Notes: generated by a model not told the origin, from the sequence alone. A stretch of 64,000 bases of DNA from an uncultured Muribaculaceae bacterium (GCA_910579845.1 CAJTWL010000001.1:139839-203838); one strand, 5' to 3'. Counted from the stretch's first letter, positions 27,173 to 36,547 are shown. Numbers and translations are program-made.

Positions 27173-27200
27173 AAGAGTGGCTGCATATGCATCCACTCTT
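27173..27200 (+). terminator. Terminator of the tRNA-Arg pair
   Basis: AAGAGTGG pairs with CCACTCTT around a 12-nt loop that can pair further, followed by ATTTTTTT. Confidence 0.85.
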
Positions 27201-27248
27201 ATTTTTTTGATTTGCCGAAAACCTATAGCAAAGCGAATCATTGAAATA

Positions 27249-27278
27249 TTGAAATGTTAAAATTAATTTATAAATTTG
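27249..27278 (+). promoter_or_regulatory. Promoter of the small membrane protein and PstS-like operon
   Basis: -33 TTG at 27249-27251, a 19-bp spacer and -7 TAAATTTG at 27271-27278. Confidence 0.7.
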
Positions 27279-27348
27279 TCAAAGGATATGAACCACGACA
27301 TTGATGGTTTGTTAAAAGAATAAAGAGACTATTAAAATTTCAAGAGTT

Positions 27349-27564
27349 ATGAAAGGTGAAGGAAATCAGAATCAGCCACAGACTCCGAAAGGTGCGCGCT
27401 TGGTATTTGGCATATTAATGGTATTGATATATGTAGGCGTAGGTTTGCTGTTCATTTTCAAGTTCTTCAACGCCATTGACTACACAGTAAGTTGCGTTAT
27501 TGGCGGATTATTGATCTTATACGGCATTTTCCGCGCTTATCGTCTATATCGGGGAGACAACTAA
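27349..27564 (+). CDS. Small two-helix membrane protein upstream of the PstS-like gene
   Basis: A 71-residue protein with a polar N-terminus and two membrane helices (~18-38 VFGILMVLIYVGVGLLFIF, ~45-63 YTVSCVIGGLLILYGIF) joined by a short loop, ending in a basic tail (RAYRLYRGDN). No named family is recognised. It is 4 bp upstream of the PstS-like lipoprotein gene and shares its promoter (27249-27278), so the two are very likely translated from one mRNA. Confidence 0.75.
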   Translation: MKGEGNQNQPQTPKGARLVFGILMVLIYVGVGLLFIFKFFNAIDYTVSCVIGGLLILYGIFRAYRLYRGDN

Positions 27565-27568
27565 TTGT

Positions 27569-28579
27569 ATGATTATGAAACTCAAATCATTCATAAAAAT
27601 AGCACTCTCGTTACTATTGGTGACGGGAGCTGTTTCTTGTACAAAAGTCAAGCGAGGTGAATATGCGAAAGGAAGTTCGACAATCTTCTGTGATGACGGC
27701 TTTCGTAACATACTCAACGAAGAGATAAATGTATTCGAATATTCCTATCCGGAAGCATCGATAATCCCGTTTTATGTCAGCGAACAGGATGCAATCGACA
27801 CAATGATGTCTGACGGAACGCAAGCGATCATCGTCACACAAGAACTGACAAAAGACCAGAAAGATTATATCAAAAATAAATTCAAACGGGTCGTAAAAAC
27901 ACATTGTATCGCGGTAGATGCAGTTGCATTGATAACCAATAAAGCAAATCGTGTTACAACTCTTTCAGTTGACGAGATAGGCGATATACTCAATGGAAAA
28001 ATTACCCGCTGGAGCCAACTTGTCGGTAACGATACAACAGCCATCAAGATAGTATTTGATAATCCGGGGTCGTCAACAGTCAGTTACATGCGTGAGAAAT
28101 TCATGAAAGACGGCAGGAAGATTTCAGATAACCCCAATGCATTCGCCCAAAAAGACAATGCACAGGTGTTTGATGTTGTGAAAAAAGATCCGGATGCTCT
28201 TGGAATCATATCGGTAAGCTGGCTTGGAGACGACCTCTCTCTGGCTAAAGACGTTCCGGTAAATGAACGTTACAAAGGATATGAAAATCATAACGATACC
28301 GTTGCGACCAATCTTACTACAGAAGTCAATGTCATAAAAGTAAGTAATCCGACAGAGGCAAATGATTATGACCCCTCAGGATATAAGCCTTATCAGGTTT
28401 ACATTAATTCTGGAGAATATCCGTTATTCAGAAAAGTCTATATGATCAGTACTGCATCCAACTCGACAGTATTGCATAGTTTCTATACTTTTGTTACAGG
28501 ATTCGTAGGTCAGAAGATTATATCCAAAACCGGAATACTTCCATATTACATGAATCCAAGAGTGGTAGAATTGAAATAG
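27569..28579 (+). CDS. PstS-like substrate-binding lipoprotein
   Basis: A 336-residue periplasmic binding-fold protein with a lipoprotein signal peptide (ALSLLLVTGAVSC, lipidated Cys at ~24). Segments YAKGSSTIFCDDGF, KITRWSQLVG, FDNPGSSTVSYMREKF and the C-terminal SFYTFVTGFVGQKI fit the PstS-like family for phosphate or related anions. No pstC, pstA or pstB genes are near, so it may be a sensor or an auxiliary of another system instead of a standard transporter subunit. Two in-frame starts (27569, 27575) are equally possible. The next gene encodes a TPR protein under its own promoter. Confidence 0.85.
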   Translation: MIMKLKSFIKIALSLLLVTGAVSCTKVKRGEYAKGSSTIFCDDGFRNILNEEINVFEYSYPEASIIPFYVSEQDAIDTMMSDGTQAIIVTQELTKDQKDYIKNKFKRVVKTHCIAVDAVALITNKANRVTTLSVDEIGDILNGKITRWSQLVGNDTTAIKIVFDNPGSSTVSYMREKFMKDGRKISDNPNAFAQKDNAQVFDVVKKDPDALGIISVSWLGDDLSLAKDVPVNERYKGYENHNDTVATNLTTEVNVIKVSNPTEANDYDPSGYKPYQVYINSGEYPLFRKVYMISTASNSTVLHSFYTFVTGFVGQKIISKTGILPYYMNPRVVELK

Positions 28580-28607
28580 ATTTGATCCGAATTTAGAATT
28601 AATTTAG

Positions 28608-28646
28608 CGCCATTCCCCGATAATTAACATATTTTGGGAAATGGCG
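28608..28646. terminator. Terminator after the PstS-like gene
   Basis: CGCCATTCCCC pairs with GGGAAATGGCG (one mismatch) around a 17-nt AT-rich loop. Confidence 0.65.
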
Positions 28647-28670
28647 TCTTAGTATATCAAATAAATTTAT

Positions 28671-28678
28671 TAATTTTG
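28671..28678 (+). promoter_or_regulatory. -7 element of the TPR gene
   Basis: TAATTTTG, with an AT-rich leader of about 140 nt before the start at 28826. Confidence 0.55.
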
Positions 28679-28825
28679 GAAAAGCAATCATATTTATAAT
28701 GTAATATAATCCGCAAAGAGTATAATTCCAATATTGTATATTTATTATATTCAAGGATTACATCTCTATAAATCAATACATAAAGGGATGTGAATAACTT
28801 ATAAAACAAAAAAGAAACTATTATA

Positions 28826-30457
28826 ATGAAATTTAAAGGTATCTTATCGCTTTGCCTTGCAGGCATTGCATTGTCAGCCACGGCACAGACTCATGTTGAA
28901 GGTGAGGAGTATTATAAGGCTGACCAATTAGAGAATGCAAAAGATTTATTGCTTCGCAGTTTGAACAACCCACAGACAGACAAATCCGTCAGTGACTATT
29001 ATCTTGGTATGATCGCACTTCGCGAAAACAAAAAAGACGAAGCAAAGAAATATTTCGATGCAGGTATTCAGGCTAACCCGGAATATGGCTACAACTACAT
29101 CGGTGCAGGAACACTCGCGCTGATGTCCGGCAATGAGAAAGAAGCTGAAAGCATGTTCAAGACCGGCGAAGGAAAAGCCAAGAAAGATCCTGCGATGCAG
29201 ATTGCCATTGCCCGTGCATACGATATGGTAGACCCTGTCAAATACGAATCTAAAATATCCAAGAGAGTTGCCAAGGTAAGCAAAAATATTGAGAATCCCG
29301 ACAGATATATATTCGAAGGTGATGTCCTTGCACGTGCCAAACAATGGGGAGATGCCGGTGCAAAATATGAGATGGCGGCATCGTATAACGACAAGGCTTC
29401 CGATGCATATGTAAAATATGCCAACCTTTTCACAATGGTTAATCCTCAGTATGCAATCAAGATGCTTAACAAGCTTCTTGAAGTTAACCCACAGTCGGCA
29501 CTTGGACAACGCGAACTCGCAAATGCTTATTACAATGCGAAAGACTACAAGAATGCGGCTGCCCAATATGGCAACTATGTAAAGAACCCGAGTCACTTCA
29601 AACAGGATGAAAACCGCTATGCATTCCTTCTGTTCTATGGCGGCGACTACCAGAAGGGTTATGATTACGCCACTGCCCTATTGCAACAGGATCCAAAGAA
29701 CTTTACAGCTCAACGCTATCAGTTCATGAATGCGGCCCAGCTTGAGAATATGAAAGACAAACTTATTCCCATGGCTGAAGCTCTTTATGCCGAACACAAA
29801 GCCAATCCTGCTGTAAATAAATTTGCAGCTATCGACTTCACTCTTATTGCCGACGAGCTTTCAAATGCAAAACGCAACGATGAGGCAATTCAGGTTCTTC
29901 AGGAAGCCATCAAAGAGATGCCGGATAATGCGGCATTCAATAAATCGCTTGCAATGAAGTATGTCGATGCAAACAATATCACTAAAGCGGCCGAGGCATT
30001 CCGTGGTTATATTCAGAAAACAGAGGAGCCGGGATACAACGACTTTAACCAACAGGCTACATTCTCATTCTACGCAGGTGTGGAGAACAAAGATAATCCG
30101 GAGGTTGCAAAATCACTTTTTGATGAAGTTCTGACCAACGCGGCAAAGATGGAATCAATCATGCCAGACAACTACAAACCAAAAATGCTGGCAGGAGATG
30201 TTGCCAAACAGACAGCGGCAAATGAGGATGACGCGGCTATTGCTGCCCAGCCTAAATACGAGGAGGCTGTCGCTCTTCTTGAGAAAAGTCCGGATCCGTC
30301 ACGCTATACACGTGATGCAAAGACACTCTACATGTATCTTGGAAATTATTATATCAAGAAAGATGATGTAGCAAAGGCCAAAGAATATTACAACAAATTC
30401 CTTACCCTTGATCCAGAGAACGAAGCTGTTCGCAAATACGTTGACAGCTTGAAATAA
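28826..30457 (+). CDS. Periplasmic tetratricopeptide-repeat protein
   Basis: A 543-residue protein with a signal peptide (GILSLCLAGIALSATA) and TPR repeats along its whole length, e.g. YYLGMIALRENKKDEAKKYF, ALGQRELANAYYNAKDYKNA and a last TPR YLGNYYIKKDDVAKAKEYYN. TPR solenoids hold protein complexes together; here the location would be periplasmic or at the outer membrane. From memory, TPR and PstS-like genes often accompany exbB-exbD-tonB in Bacteroidales; here that module is 16 kb away. Specific partner unknown. Confidence 0.9.
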   Translation: MKFKGILSLCLAGIALSATAQTHVEGEEYYKADQLENAKDLLLRSLNNPQTDKSVSDYYLGMIALRENKKDEAKKYFDAGIQANPEYGYNYIGAGTLALMSGNEKEAESMFKTGEGKAKKDPAMQIAIARAYDMVDPVKYESKISKRVAKVSKNIENPDRYIFEGDVLARAKQWGDAGAKYEMAASYNDKASDAYVKYANLFTMVNPQYAIKMLNKLLEVNPQSALGQRELANAYYNAKDYKNAAAQYGNYVKNPSHFKQDENRYAFLLFYGGDYQKGYDYATALLQQDPKNFTAQRYQFMNAAQLENMKDKLIPMAEALYAEHKANPAVNKFAAIDFTLIADELSNAKRNDEAIQVLQEAIKEMPDNAAFNKSLAMKYVDANNITKAAEAFRGYIQKTEEPGYNDFNQQATFSFYAGVENKDNPEVAKSLFDEVLTNAAKMESIMPDNYKPKMLAGDVAKQTAANEDDAAIAAQPKYEEAVALLEKSPDPSRYTRDAKTLYMYLGNYYIKKDDVAKAKEYYNKFLTLDPENEAVRKYVDSLK

Positions 30458-30475
30458 AACATACTATTGGAATAT

Positions 30476-30507
30476 AAAGCTCCTGTTCTAAATTAGACAG
30501 GAGCTTT
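30476..30507 (+). terminator. Terminator of the TPR gene
   Basis: AAAGCTCCTGT pairs with ACAGGAGCTTT around a 10-nt loop, followed by a T run. Confidence 0.9.
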
Positions 30508-30508
30508 T

Positions 30509-30539
30509 TTTGTTAGTTGTTCAATATTTAGTAATTTTA
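30509..30539 (+). promoter_or_regulatory. Possible nqr operon promoter
   Basis: -33 TTTG at 30509-30512, a 19-bp spacer and -7 TAATTTTA at 30532-30539 (last base off consensus). The expected start, about 30546, coincides with the left end of repeat B2. Confidence 0.5.
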
Positions 30540-30545
30540 CAAACC

Positions 30546-30657
30546 GAACTCGTCTTGACTTATTTTTTCTCAACATCAGCGAGATATTTCCGAGATGTTG
30601 AGAAAAGATTATATTCATTACACGTTTTGACATTCGTAAATAAATCAATACGAGTTC
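30546..30657 (-). repeat. Dispersed repeat family B, copy B2
   Basis: A 112-bp element with left terminus GAACTCGTCTTGACTTATTT and a degenerate inverse at the right. It aligns to the reverse complement of B1 (5588-5676) but carries an extra ~23 bp that forms an internal hairpin (TTTTCTCAACATC against GATGTTGAGAAAA). It fills most of the presumed nqr leader. Confidence 0.8.
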
Positions 30658-30691
30658 ATCATATAAAAACTATATCTACAACTTGAAACGC

Positions 30692-32014
30692 ATGGGTAGA
30701 TTGATTAAAATAAAAAAGGGTCTGGACATCGTAATGGATTCCAAGCCCATAGAATCCACGATCAAAGACAATTCAGAGCTTTTTGCAATCTCTCCTGACG
30801 ACTTCCCGGGATACACTTGGAAAGCCGCTGTCAAGGAAGGTGACTCAATAATCGCAGGAAATGGATTGTTTTTTGCAAAAGAGAATCCGGAAATTGCGCT
30901 ATGTGCCCCAGTAGGAGGGACAGTCAAAGAAATCAAGCGAGGCGAACGTCGTAAAATCGAATACATTTCAGTTGAGAAGAATGAAAGCCAGTGTTGCGCA
31001 AAATACGATGACTCTCTCTCTCCTCTGCAAAAAATATCAAAAGCCGGTCTGCTCGCCATGATGAGGCAACGTCCTTTTGACATAGTTCCCCAGACAGATT
31101 CAATACCTGTAAATATTTTTGTAACCGCGTTTGATTCAGCGCCTTTGGCTGGTGATATTCTTGACAATCCACTTAAAGAGTATCTTGAAGCCGGGCTTGA
31201 GACTCTTTCCAAACTTACGACAGGCAAAGTATTCTTAGGAATAAAATATGGAAGCACTATCACATCCGATGCAGCTGAAGTATACGAATTCAGCGGTCCT
31301 CATCCTGCCGGAAATACCGGCACTCAAATGGCTGCGATTGTTCCGGTCAACAAAGGTGAGACTGTCTGGATGCTTGATGCCCTGACAGCATGCAGAATTG
31401 GAAAACTCATCCGGACGGGAGACGCGGATTATACATCAAAGGTCATAATAAACGGTTCGGAGGTTGAGCATGCATATATAGCAGACACATACTTCGGGGC
31501 AAAGATATCATCACTTATAGGGAATTCGGTCTCTGCGGAAAGGAGCGATTTGAGAATCATATCAGGCAACGTTCTTACAGGTGTGAAAGTAGAACGTGAA
31601 TCCGGTTTCCTTCGCTATCCATATCGCCAGATAACCGTTATCGAAGAGGGGGATAAAAACGACGAATTCATGGGATGGGCTTCATTGAACCCTAAAAGAT
31701 ACAGCGTGAGTCATGCATTTCCGGCATTTCTCAGAGGTCTGTCCAAACCTTTTCATTTCGATGCCAGGATAAAAGGTGGCGAGAGGGCTATGATCATGAG
31801 CGGGGAATATGACAAAGTATTTCCGATGGATATTTATCCCGAATATCTTCTTAAAGCCATCATTTCGAAAAATATCGAAAAGATGGAACAGAGGGGCATC
31901 TACGAAGTAGCTCCTGAAGATTTTGCACTTGCCGAATTTGTGGATTCCTCAAAGCTTGAACTTCAGAAAATAGTACGTGAGGGTCTCGATTATCTTCGCA
32001 AAGAAACATTATAA
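30692..32014 (+). CDS. nqrA: Na+-translocating NADH-quinone reductase subunit A
   Basis: A 440-residue subunit of Na+-NQR, the membrane complex that oxidises NADH, reduces quinone and pumps sodium out. NqrA is the membrane-peripheral quinone-associated subunit. The N-terminus IKIKKGLDIVMDSKPIE and the segments CAPVGGTVKEIKRGERR, GPHPAGNTGTQMAAIVPVNK and RGLSKPFHFDARIKGGERA are family-typical. I start at the ATG at 30692, not the TTG at 30683. First gene of a complete six-gene operon in standard order. Confidence 0.96.
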   Translation: MGRLIKIKKGLDIVMDSKPIESTIKDNSELFAISPDDFPGYTWKAAVKEGDSIIAGNGLFFAKENPEIALCAPVGGTVKEIKRGERRKIEYISVEKNESQCCAKYDDSLSPLQKISKAGLLAMMRQRPFDIVPQTDSIPVNIFVTAFDSAPLAGDILDNPLKEYLEAGLETLSKLTTGKVFLGIKYGSTITSDAAEVYEFSGPHPAGNTGTQMAAIVPVNKGETVWMLDALTACRIGKLIRTGDADYTSKVIINGSEVEHAYIADTYFGAKISSLIGNSVSAERSDLRIISGNVLTGVKVERESGFLRYPYRQITVIEEGDKNDEFMGWASLNPKRYSVSHAFPAFLRGLSKPFHFDARIKGGERAMIMSGEYDKVFPMDIYPEYLLKAIISKNIEKMEQRGIYEVAPEDFALAEFVDSSKLELQKIVREGLDYLRKETL

Positions 32015-32031
32015 CTCAAAACACGATTATA

Positions 32032-33228
32032 ATGAGCACACTAAAAAATAAAATAGACGACAAGATAAAACCCTTGTTTGAAAAAGGAGGGAAATACGAA
32101 AAACTGAGTTCCTTTTTTGACGCATTCTATACATTCTTGTACACACCCAACAATACATCAAAAAGCGGAGTTCATATACACGATTCCAATGACTCCAAGC
32201 GAATGATGATCATGGTAGTTGTATCGCTCCTTCCATGCTGCCTTTTCGGTATGTGGAATGTAGGATATCAGCATTTCTTAGGCGCTGTCGGTTCAAACCC
32301 CGGAATCTTACAATGTTTTATATATGGTTTTTTTGCAGTTTTACCACAGATTCTTACAGCTTATATTGTAGGTCTCGGTATCGAATTTGTCATAGCACAA
32401 ATTCGAGGGCATGAGGTTCAGGAAGGGTTTCTTGTATCAGGCATTCTTATTCCGATGATCTGTCCGGTTGACACTCCATGCTGGATGCTCGCAATTGCCG
32501 TCGCATTCGCTGTGATATTCGTTAAAGAAGTATTTGGTGGAACCGGCTATAACTTTATGAATGTAGCGTTGGCGGCACGTGCGTTTCTCTTCTTCAGTTA
32601 TCCTGCAAAAATGAGTGGAGACAGTGTTTTCGTATCATTAGGCAATTCAACCGGCATTGACGGATATTCGGGCGCTACGCCATTGGGACAGCTTGCTTCA
32701 TCTGCCGAAGGAGATGCCACTGTTACAGGTATTCTGGGAAACCCGCTAAGTCTTAGTGACCTTTTCTTCGGTTTATATCCGGGGTCATGGGGAGAAACCT
32801 CTACATTATGCATTCTTATCGGTGCAGCTATACTTCTGTTCTGCGGAATAGCAAGCTGGCGCATTATCTGCTCCGGACTCGCAGGAGGATTCTTGATGTC
32901 TGTATTGGTGCACAATTATGCGAGTCCTCTTTATCCGGTAACAATGCTGGAACCTCTGCAGCAAATTATGTTGGGAGGATTCATGTTTGCAATAATTTTT
33001 ATGGCGACCGATCCCGTCACAGCATGCCGCACCAATATAGGCAAATATATCTATGGATTTCTCATAGGTGTGATTGCCATCCTTATCCGCTGTTACAACA
33101 CCGGATATCCCGAGGGCGCAATGCTTGCAGTATTGCTTATGAATTGCTTTGCTCCTCTGATTGACTGGTGTGTTGTCAATGCCAATGTAAGAAAACGCAT
33201 GAAACGTGCTGTTGAAATATCCAAATAG
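32032..33228 (+). CDS. nqrB: Na+-translocating NADH-quinone reductase subunit B
   Basis: A 398-residue membrane subunit with about ten helices, carrying covalent FMN and riboflavin. The flavinylation motif SGATPL is at residues ~212-217 (DGYSGATPLGQ); its Thr takes FMN from the transferase ApbE, which is not encoded in this window. The N-terminal region YTPNNTSKSGVHIHDSNDSK is usual. It starts 17 bp after nqrA, and its stop overlaps or abuts the nqrC start region. Confidence 0.96.
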   Translation: MSTLKNKIDDKIKPLFEKGGKYEKLSSFFDAFYTFLYTPNNTSKSGVHIHDSNDSKRMMIMVVVSLLPCCLFGMWNVGYQHFLGAVGSNPGILQCFIYGFFAVLPQILTAYIVGLGIEFVIAQIRGHEVQEGFLVSGILIPMICPVDTPCWMLAIAVAFAVIFVKEVFGGTGYNFMNVALAARAFLFFSYPAKMSGDSVFVSLGNSTGIDGYSGATPLGQLASSAEGDATVTGILGNPLSLSDLFFGLYPGSWGETSTLCILIGAAILLFCGIASWRIICSGLAGGFLMSVLVHNYASPLYPVTMLEPLQQIMLGGFMFAIIFMATDPVTACRTNIGKYIYGFLIGVIAILIRCYNTGYPEGAMLAVLLMNCFAPLIDWCVVNANVRKRMKRAVEISK

Positions 33229-33239
33229 TGAAGAGAGTC

Positions 33240-33995
33240 ATGAAAAAAGAGAGTAACATATATACTATAATATACGCGGCTGTCCTTGTAATACTTGTAG
33301 GTGTGGGACTGTCAGTAATTTATCAGACGCTTCACCCTATGCAGGTCAAAAACATAGCCGATGATAAAAAACGTCAGATACTTGCCGCAGCACTGATTAT
33401 CCCCCAAAAGAATGAAAGCATCTCGGATGTATACGAGAATCACATCGTCGATTCATTTATTGTAGACAACAATGGCAATAAAGTAAACTCAGACACGAAT
33501 GCCTTTGATGTCAACATAAAGCAGGAAGTCAAGAAAGCCGCTGCCGAACGCCTATTGCCTGTTTTCGTATGTAAGACAGATTCCGGATTAAAATATATTC
33601 TGCCTGTATACGGCTCCGGACTTTGGGGTCCGATCTGGGGATATATAGCCTTTGACGGTAACGGTGACACAATTTATGGAGCCTATTTCGCACATGAAGG
33701 CGAAACGCCCGGATTAGGTGCCGAGATTGAGAAACCTGCTTTCAGTTCCCAGTTTGAAGGGAAAAATATCTTTGACACAAACGGTACATTCGAAGGCGTG
33801 CAAGTGGTAAAAGCCGGCAGAGAACCTTCTTCAGGCAGTTATGTACATGCAATCAGCGGAGGAACAATTACCAGTCAGGGAGTGCAACGGATGCTAAGTG
33901 AATCCCTTCTCCCATATTCAAATTACTTAAAGAGTCTCAAACAGACATCCGATACATCCAACCAGTCACAAAATATCAGTCAAGATGAAGAATAA
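33240..33995 (+). CDS. nqrC: Na+-translocating NADH-quinone reductase subunit C
   Basis: A 251-residue subunit with one N-terminal helix (YTIIYAAVLVILVGVGLSVI) and a periplasmic FMN-binding domain. The flavinylation site reads ISGGTITSQGV at ~218-228; the usual motif is SGAT, so Ala is replaced by Gly while the acceptor Thr is kept. GLWGPIWGYIAF and GETPGLGAEI are conserved. A GTG at 33228 would add four residues and overlap the nqrB stop; I prefer the ATG at 33240. The 3' end overlaps nqrD by 11 bp. Confidence 0.94.
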   Translation: MKKESNIYTIIYAAVLVILVGVGLSVIYQTLHPMQVKNIADDKKRQILAAALIIPQKNESISDVYENHIVDSFIVDNNGNKVNSDTNAFDVNIKQEVKKAAAERLLPVFVCKTDSGLKYILPVYGSGLWGPIWGYIAFDGNGDTIYGAYFAHEGETPGLGAEIEKPAFSSQFEGKNIFDTNGTFEGVQVVKAGREPSSGSYVHAISGGTITSQGVQRMLSESLLPYSNYLKSLKQTSDTSNQSQNISQDEE

Positions 33996-34605
33996 TAACG
34001 CACTTCTACCGCTGCTGAATCCCCTTTCAAAAGATAATCCTGTAATAGTCCAGATATTGGGTATCTGTTCTGCTTTGGCTGTGACCGCCAAAATGGAACC
34101 GGCACTTGTAATGGCTATATCTGTGACGGCAGTGGTTGCATTCTCCAATGTAATCATATCCCTTATCCGCAAAAGCATACCGGCATCAATTCGAATAATC
34201 GTACAGCTTGTAGTGGTTGCGGCTTTGGTTGTAATTGTAGATCAAGTCTTAAAGGCATACAATTATGAAGTGAGCAAAGCTTTGTCGGTGTTTATCGGAT
34301 TGATTATAACAAACTGTATCATCATGGGGCGTCTTGAAGCGTTTGCCATGACTAACAACCCCTGGAATTCGTTTCTTGACGGAATAGGAAGTGGAATAGG
34401 CTATGGAATCATTCTTGTAATTGTATCTTTTTTCCGCGAACTGTTCGGTAGTGGAACACTGATGGGTTATCAAGTCATTCCGCAGTCCTGGTATGACGCA
34501 GGTTATTCCAATAACGGACTTATGATCCTGCCCCCTATGGCACTCATTGTAGTGGGATGCATAATATGGGTACACCGCGCAAATAATAAAGATATTCAGG
34601 AATAG
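33985..34605 (+). CDS. nqrD: Na+-translocating NADH-quinone reductase subunit D
   Basis: A 206-residue membrane subunit with six helices. NPVIVQILGICSALAVTAKM at the N-terminus and NCIIMGRLEAFAMTNNPWNS are typical of NqrD/RnfE; together with NqrE it forms the central membrane pair that holds an iron-sulphur centre through conserved Cys residues. Overlaps nqrC by 11 bp, which implies translational coupling. Confidence 0.95.
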   Translation: MKNNNALLPLLNPLSKDNPVIVQILGICSALAVTAKMEPALVMAISVTAVVAFSNVIISLIRKSIPASIRIIVQLVVVAALVVIVDQVLKAYNYEVSKALSVFIGLIITNCIIMGRLEAFAMTNNPWNSFLDGIGSGIGYGIILVIVSFFRELFGSGTLMGYQVIPQSWYDAGYSNNGLMILPPMALIVVGCIIWVHRANNKDIQE

Positions 34606-34632
34606 AAATAAGAACCTAAAAAGAAATTTCTG

Positions 34633-35247
34633 ATGGAAAATCTAAATTTGTTCATCCGGTCGATTTTTATCGATAATATGATATTCGCCTATTTCCTTGG
34701 AATGTGCTCATATCTTGCCGTTTCAAAGAATGTGAAAACAGCATTTGGTCTTGGCATAGCCGTCACTTTTGTATTGATGATCGCACTTCCGGTGACATGG
34801 TGCATAAACCAGTATCTACTTCTTCCCGGAGCACTGAGCTGGCTTGGAGCGGAGTATGCATCAGCCGACCTGTCATTCCTTGGACTGATAATGTTTATAT
34901 CTGTAATCGCGGCGCTTGTACAGATTCTCGAGATGGTGATTGAAAAGTACTCACCTTCTCTTTATAATTCATTGGGTATATTCCTCCCGCTGATTGCAGT
35001 GAACTGTGCCATTCTTGGAGCAGTATTGTTTATGCAGCAGCGTGAGTTCACAAATGCATGGACTGCGACTGTTTATGGTGTCGGATCCGGAATCGGATGG
35101 CTATTGGCGATAGTTTGTCTCGCCGCTATCAGAGAGAGACTTGATTTCAGCAATGTTCCCAAACCACTTAAAGGAATTGGAATAACATTTATAATCACCG
35201 GACTTATGGGCATTGCATTCATGAGTTTCTTAGGTATAAAATTGTAA
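34633..35247 (+). CDS. nqrE: Na+-translocating NADH-quinone reductase subunit E
   Basis: A 204-residue six-helix membrane subunit related to NqrD in inverted topology. The conserved segments [20 protein letters not shown] with its Cys and [19 protein letters not shown] are present. It lies 27 bp after nqrD and 4 bp before nqrF. Confidence 0.95.
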   Translation: MENLNLFIRSIFIDNMIFAYFLGMCSYLAVSKNVKTAFGLGIAVTFVLMIALPVTWCINQYLLLPGALSWLGAEYASADLSFLGLIMFISVIAALVQILEMVIEKYSPSLYNSLGIFLPLIAVNCAILGAVLFMQQREFTNAWTATVYGVGSGIGWLLAIVCLAAIRERLDFSNVPKPLKGIGITFIITGLMGIAFMSFLGIKL

Positions 35248-35251
35248 GACT

Positions 35252-36538
35252 ATGATTTGCGAAATACAATGGGGAAATATAGCGGCAGCATCCGTTGCGT
35301 TTCTCGGAATAGTATTAGTACTTGTAGCAGTACTTCTGATTGCTAAAAAATTTCTTGTAAAAACAGGAGAAGTCGCCATTGATGTTAATGACGGGAAGAA
35401 AACACTGCATGTACAAAGCGGCAATTCTCTCCTTATAACGTTGGTAAACAAAGATATACATTTATCTTCGGCATGCGGAGGGAAAGGCAGTTGCGGTCAA
35501 TGTAAAGTACAGGTATTCTCCGGTGGCGGAGAAATGTTGCCTACAGAGGCTGTCCATTTCACAAGAAAACAGATAAAAGATCATTGGAGACTCGGTTGTC
35601 AGGTAAAAGTGAAATCCGATATGACTATCGGTGTTCCGGAAGCCGCACTTGAAGTAAAAGAATGGGAATGCGAGGTTATATCAAACAAAAACGTCGCGAC
35701 ATTCATCAAAGAATTTATCGTAAAGTTGCCGGAAGGAGAACATATGAACTTTATTCCCGGATCCTATGCACAGATTCGTATCCCAAAATTCAAAATGGAC
35801 TATGACAAGGATATTGATAAATCTCTGATCGGTCCGGAATATCTGCCGGCATGGGAGAAATTCGGTCTCTTCACTTTAAAATGCGAGAACGATGAGGAAA
35901 CAGTCAGAGCATACTCAATGGCAAATTATCCGGAAGAGGGAGACCGGATCATGCTGACGGTACGAATAGCGACTCCACCTTTCAAGCCGAAACCTGAAGT
36001 GGGATTTCAGGATGTTATGCCAGGTATTGCATCTTCATATATCTTCTCACTAAAGCCTGGAGATAAAGTAATGATGAGCGGTCCTTATGGAGATTTCCAT
36101 CCAATTGTAGACTCCAAGGCTGAAATGATATGGGTAGGCGGTGGAGCCGGTATGGCACCTCTTCGCGCCCAGATCATGTGGATGACAAAAACACTCCACA
36201 CCACTGACCGGAAGATGAGTTATTTTTATGGTGCGCGTGCGCTAAATGAGGTTTTCTATCTAAACGATTTCCTGCAACTTGAAAAAGAATTTCCCAACTT
36301 CAAATTCTATCTTGCTCTTGACCGTCCCGATCCTGCGGCAGACGCGGCAGGCGTAGAATACACTCCGGGATTCGTACACAATGTAATGTATGATAAATAT
36401 CTTAAAAATCATGATGCACCGGAAGATATCCAGTATTATATGTGTGGACCGGGTCCTATGAGCAACGCCGTAAACAAAATGCTTTACGATCTCGGAGTAG
36501 AGCCGGAAAACATACATTACGACAACTTCGGGGGATAA
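35252..36538 (+). CDS. nqrF: Na+-translocating NADH-quinone reductase subunit F
   Basis: A 428-residue electron-entry subunit. Layout: a membrane anchor at ~10-32, a 2Fe-2S ferredoxin domain with cysteines in SSACGGKGSCGQCKV and GCQ, an FAD-binding domain (RAYSMANYPEEGD) and an NADH-binding domain (MIWVGGGAGMAPLRAQIM, then YMCGPGPMSNAV). It takes electrons from NADH and passes them to the rest of the complex. Last gene of the nqr operon; a short AT repeat and glyA follow. Confidence 0.97.
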   Translation: MICEIQWGNIAAASVAFLGIVLVLVAVLLIAKKFLVKTGEVAIDVNDGKKTLHVQSGNSLLITLVNKDIHLSSACGGKGSCGQCKVQVFSGGGEMLPTEAVHFTRKQIKDHWRLGCQVKVKSDMTIGVPEAALEVKEWECEVISNKNVATFIKEFIVKLPEGEHMNFIPGSYAQIRIPKFKMDYDKDIDKSLIGPEYLPAWEKFGLFTLKCENDEETVRAYSMANYPEEGDRIMLTVRIATPPFKPKPEVGFQDVMPGIASSYIFSLKPGDKVMMSGPYGDFHPIVDSKAEMIWVGGGAGMAPLRAQIMWMTKTLHTTDRKMSYFYGARALNEVFYLNDFLQLEKEFPNFKFYLALDRPDPAADAAGVEYTPGFVHNVMYDKYLKNHDAPEDIQYYMCGPGPMSNAVNKMLYDLGVEPENIHYDNFGG

Positions 36539-36547
36539 ATAAAATGT

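Noticed and set aside
27569..28579. PstS-like gene considered as proof of a phosphate transporter operon
   Set aside because: No permease or ATPase genes are adjacent, so only a binding-protein call is supported.
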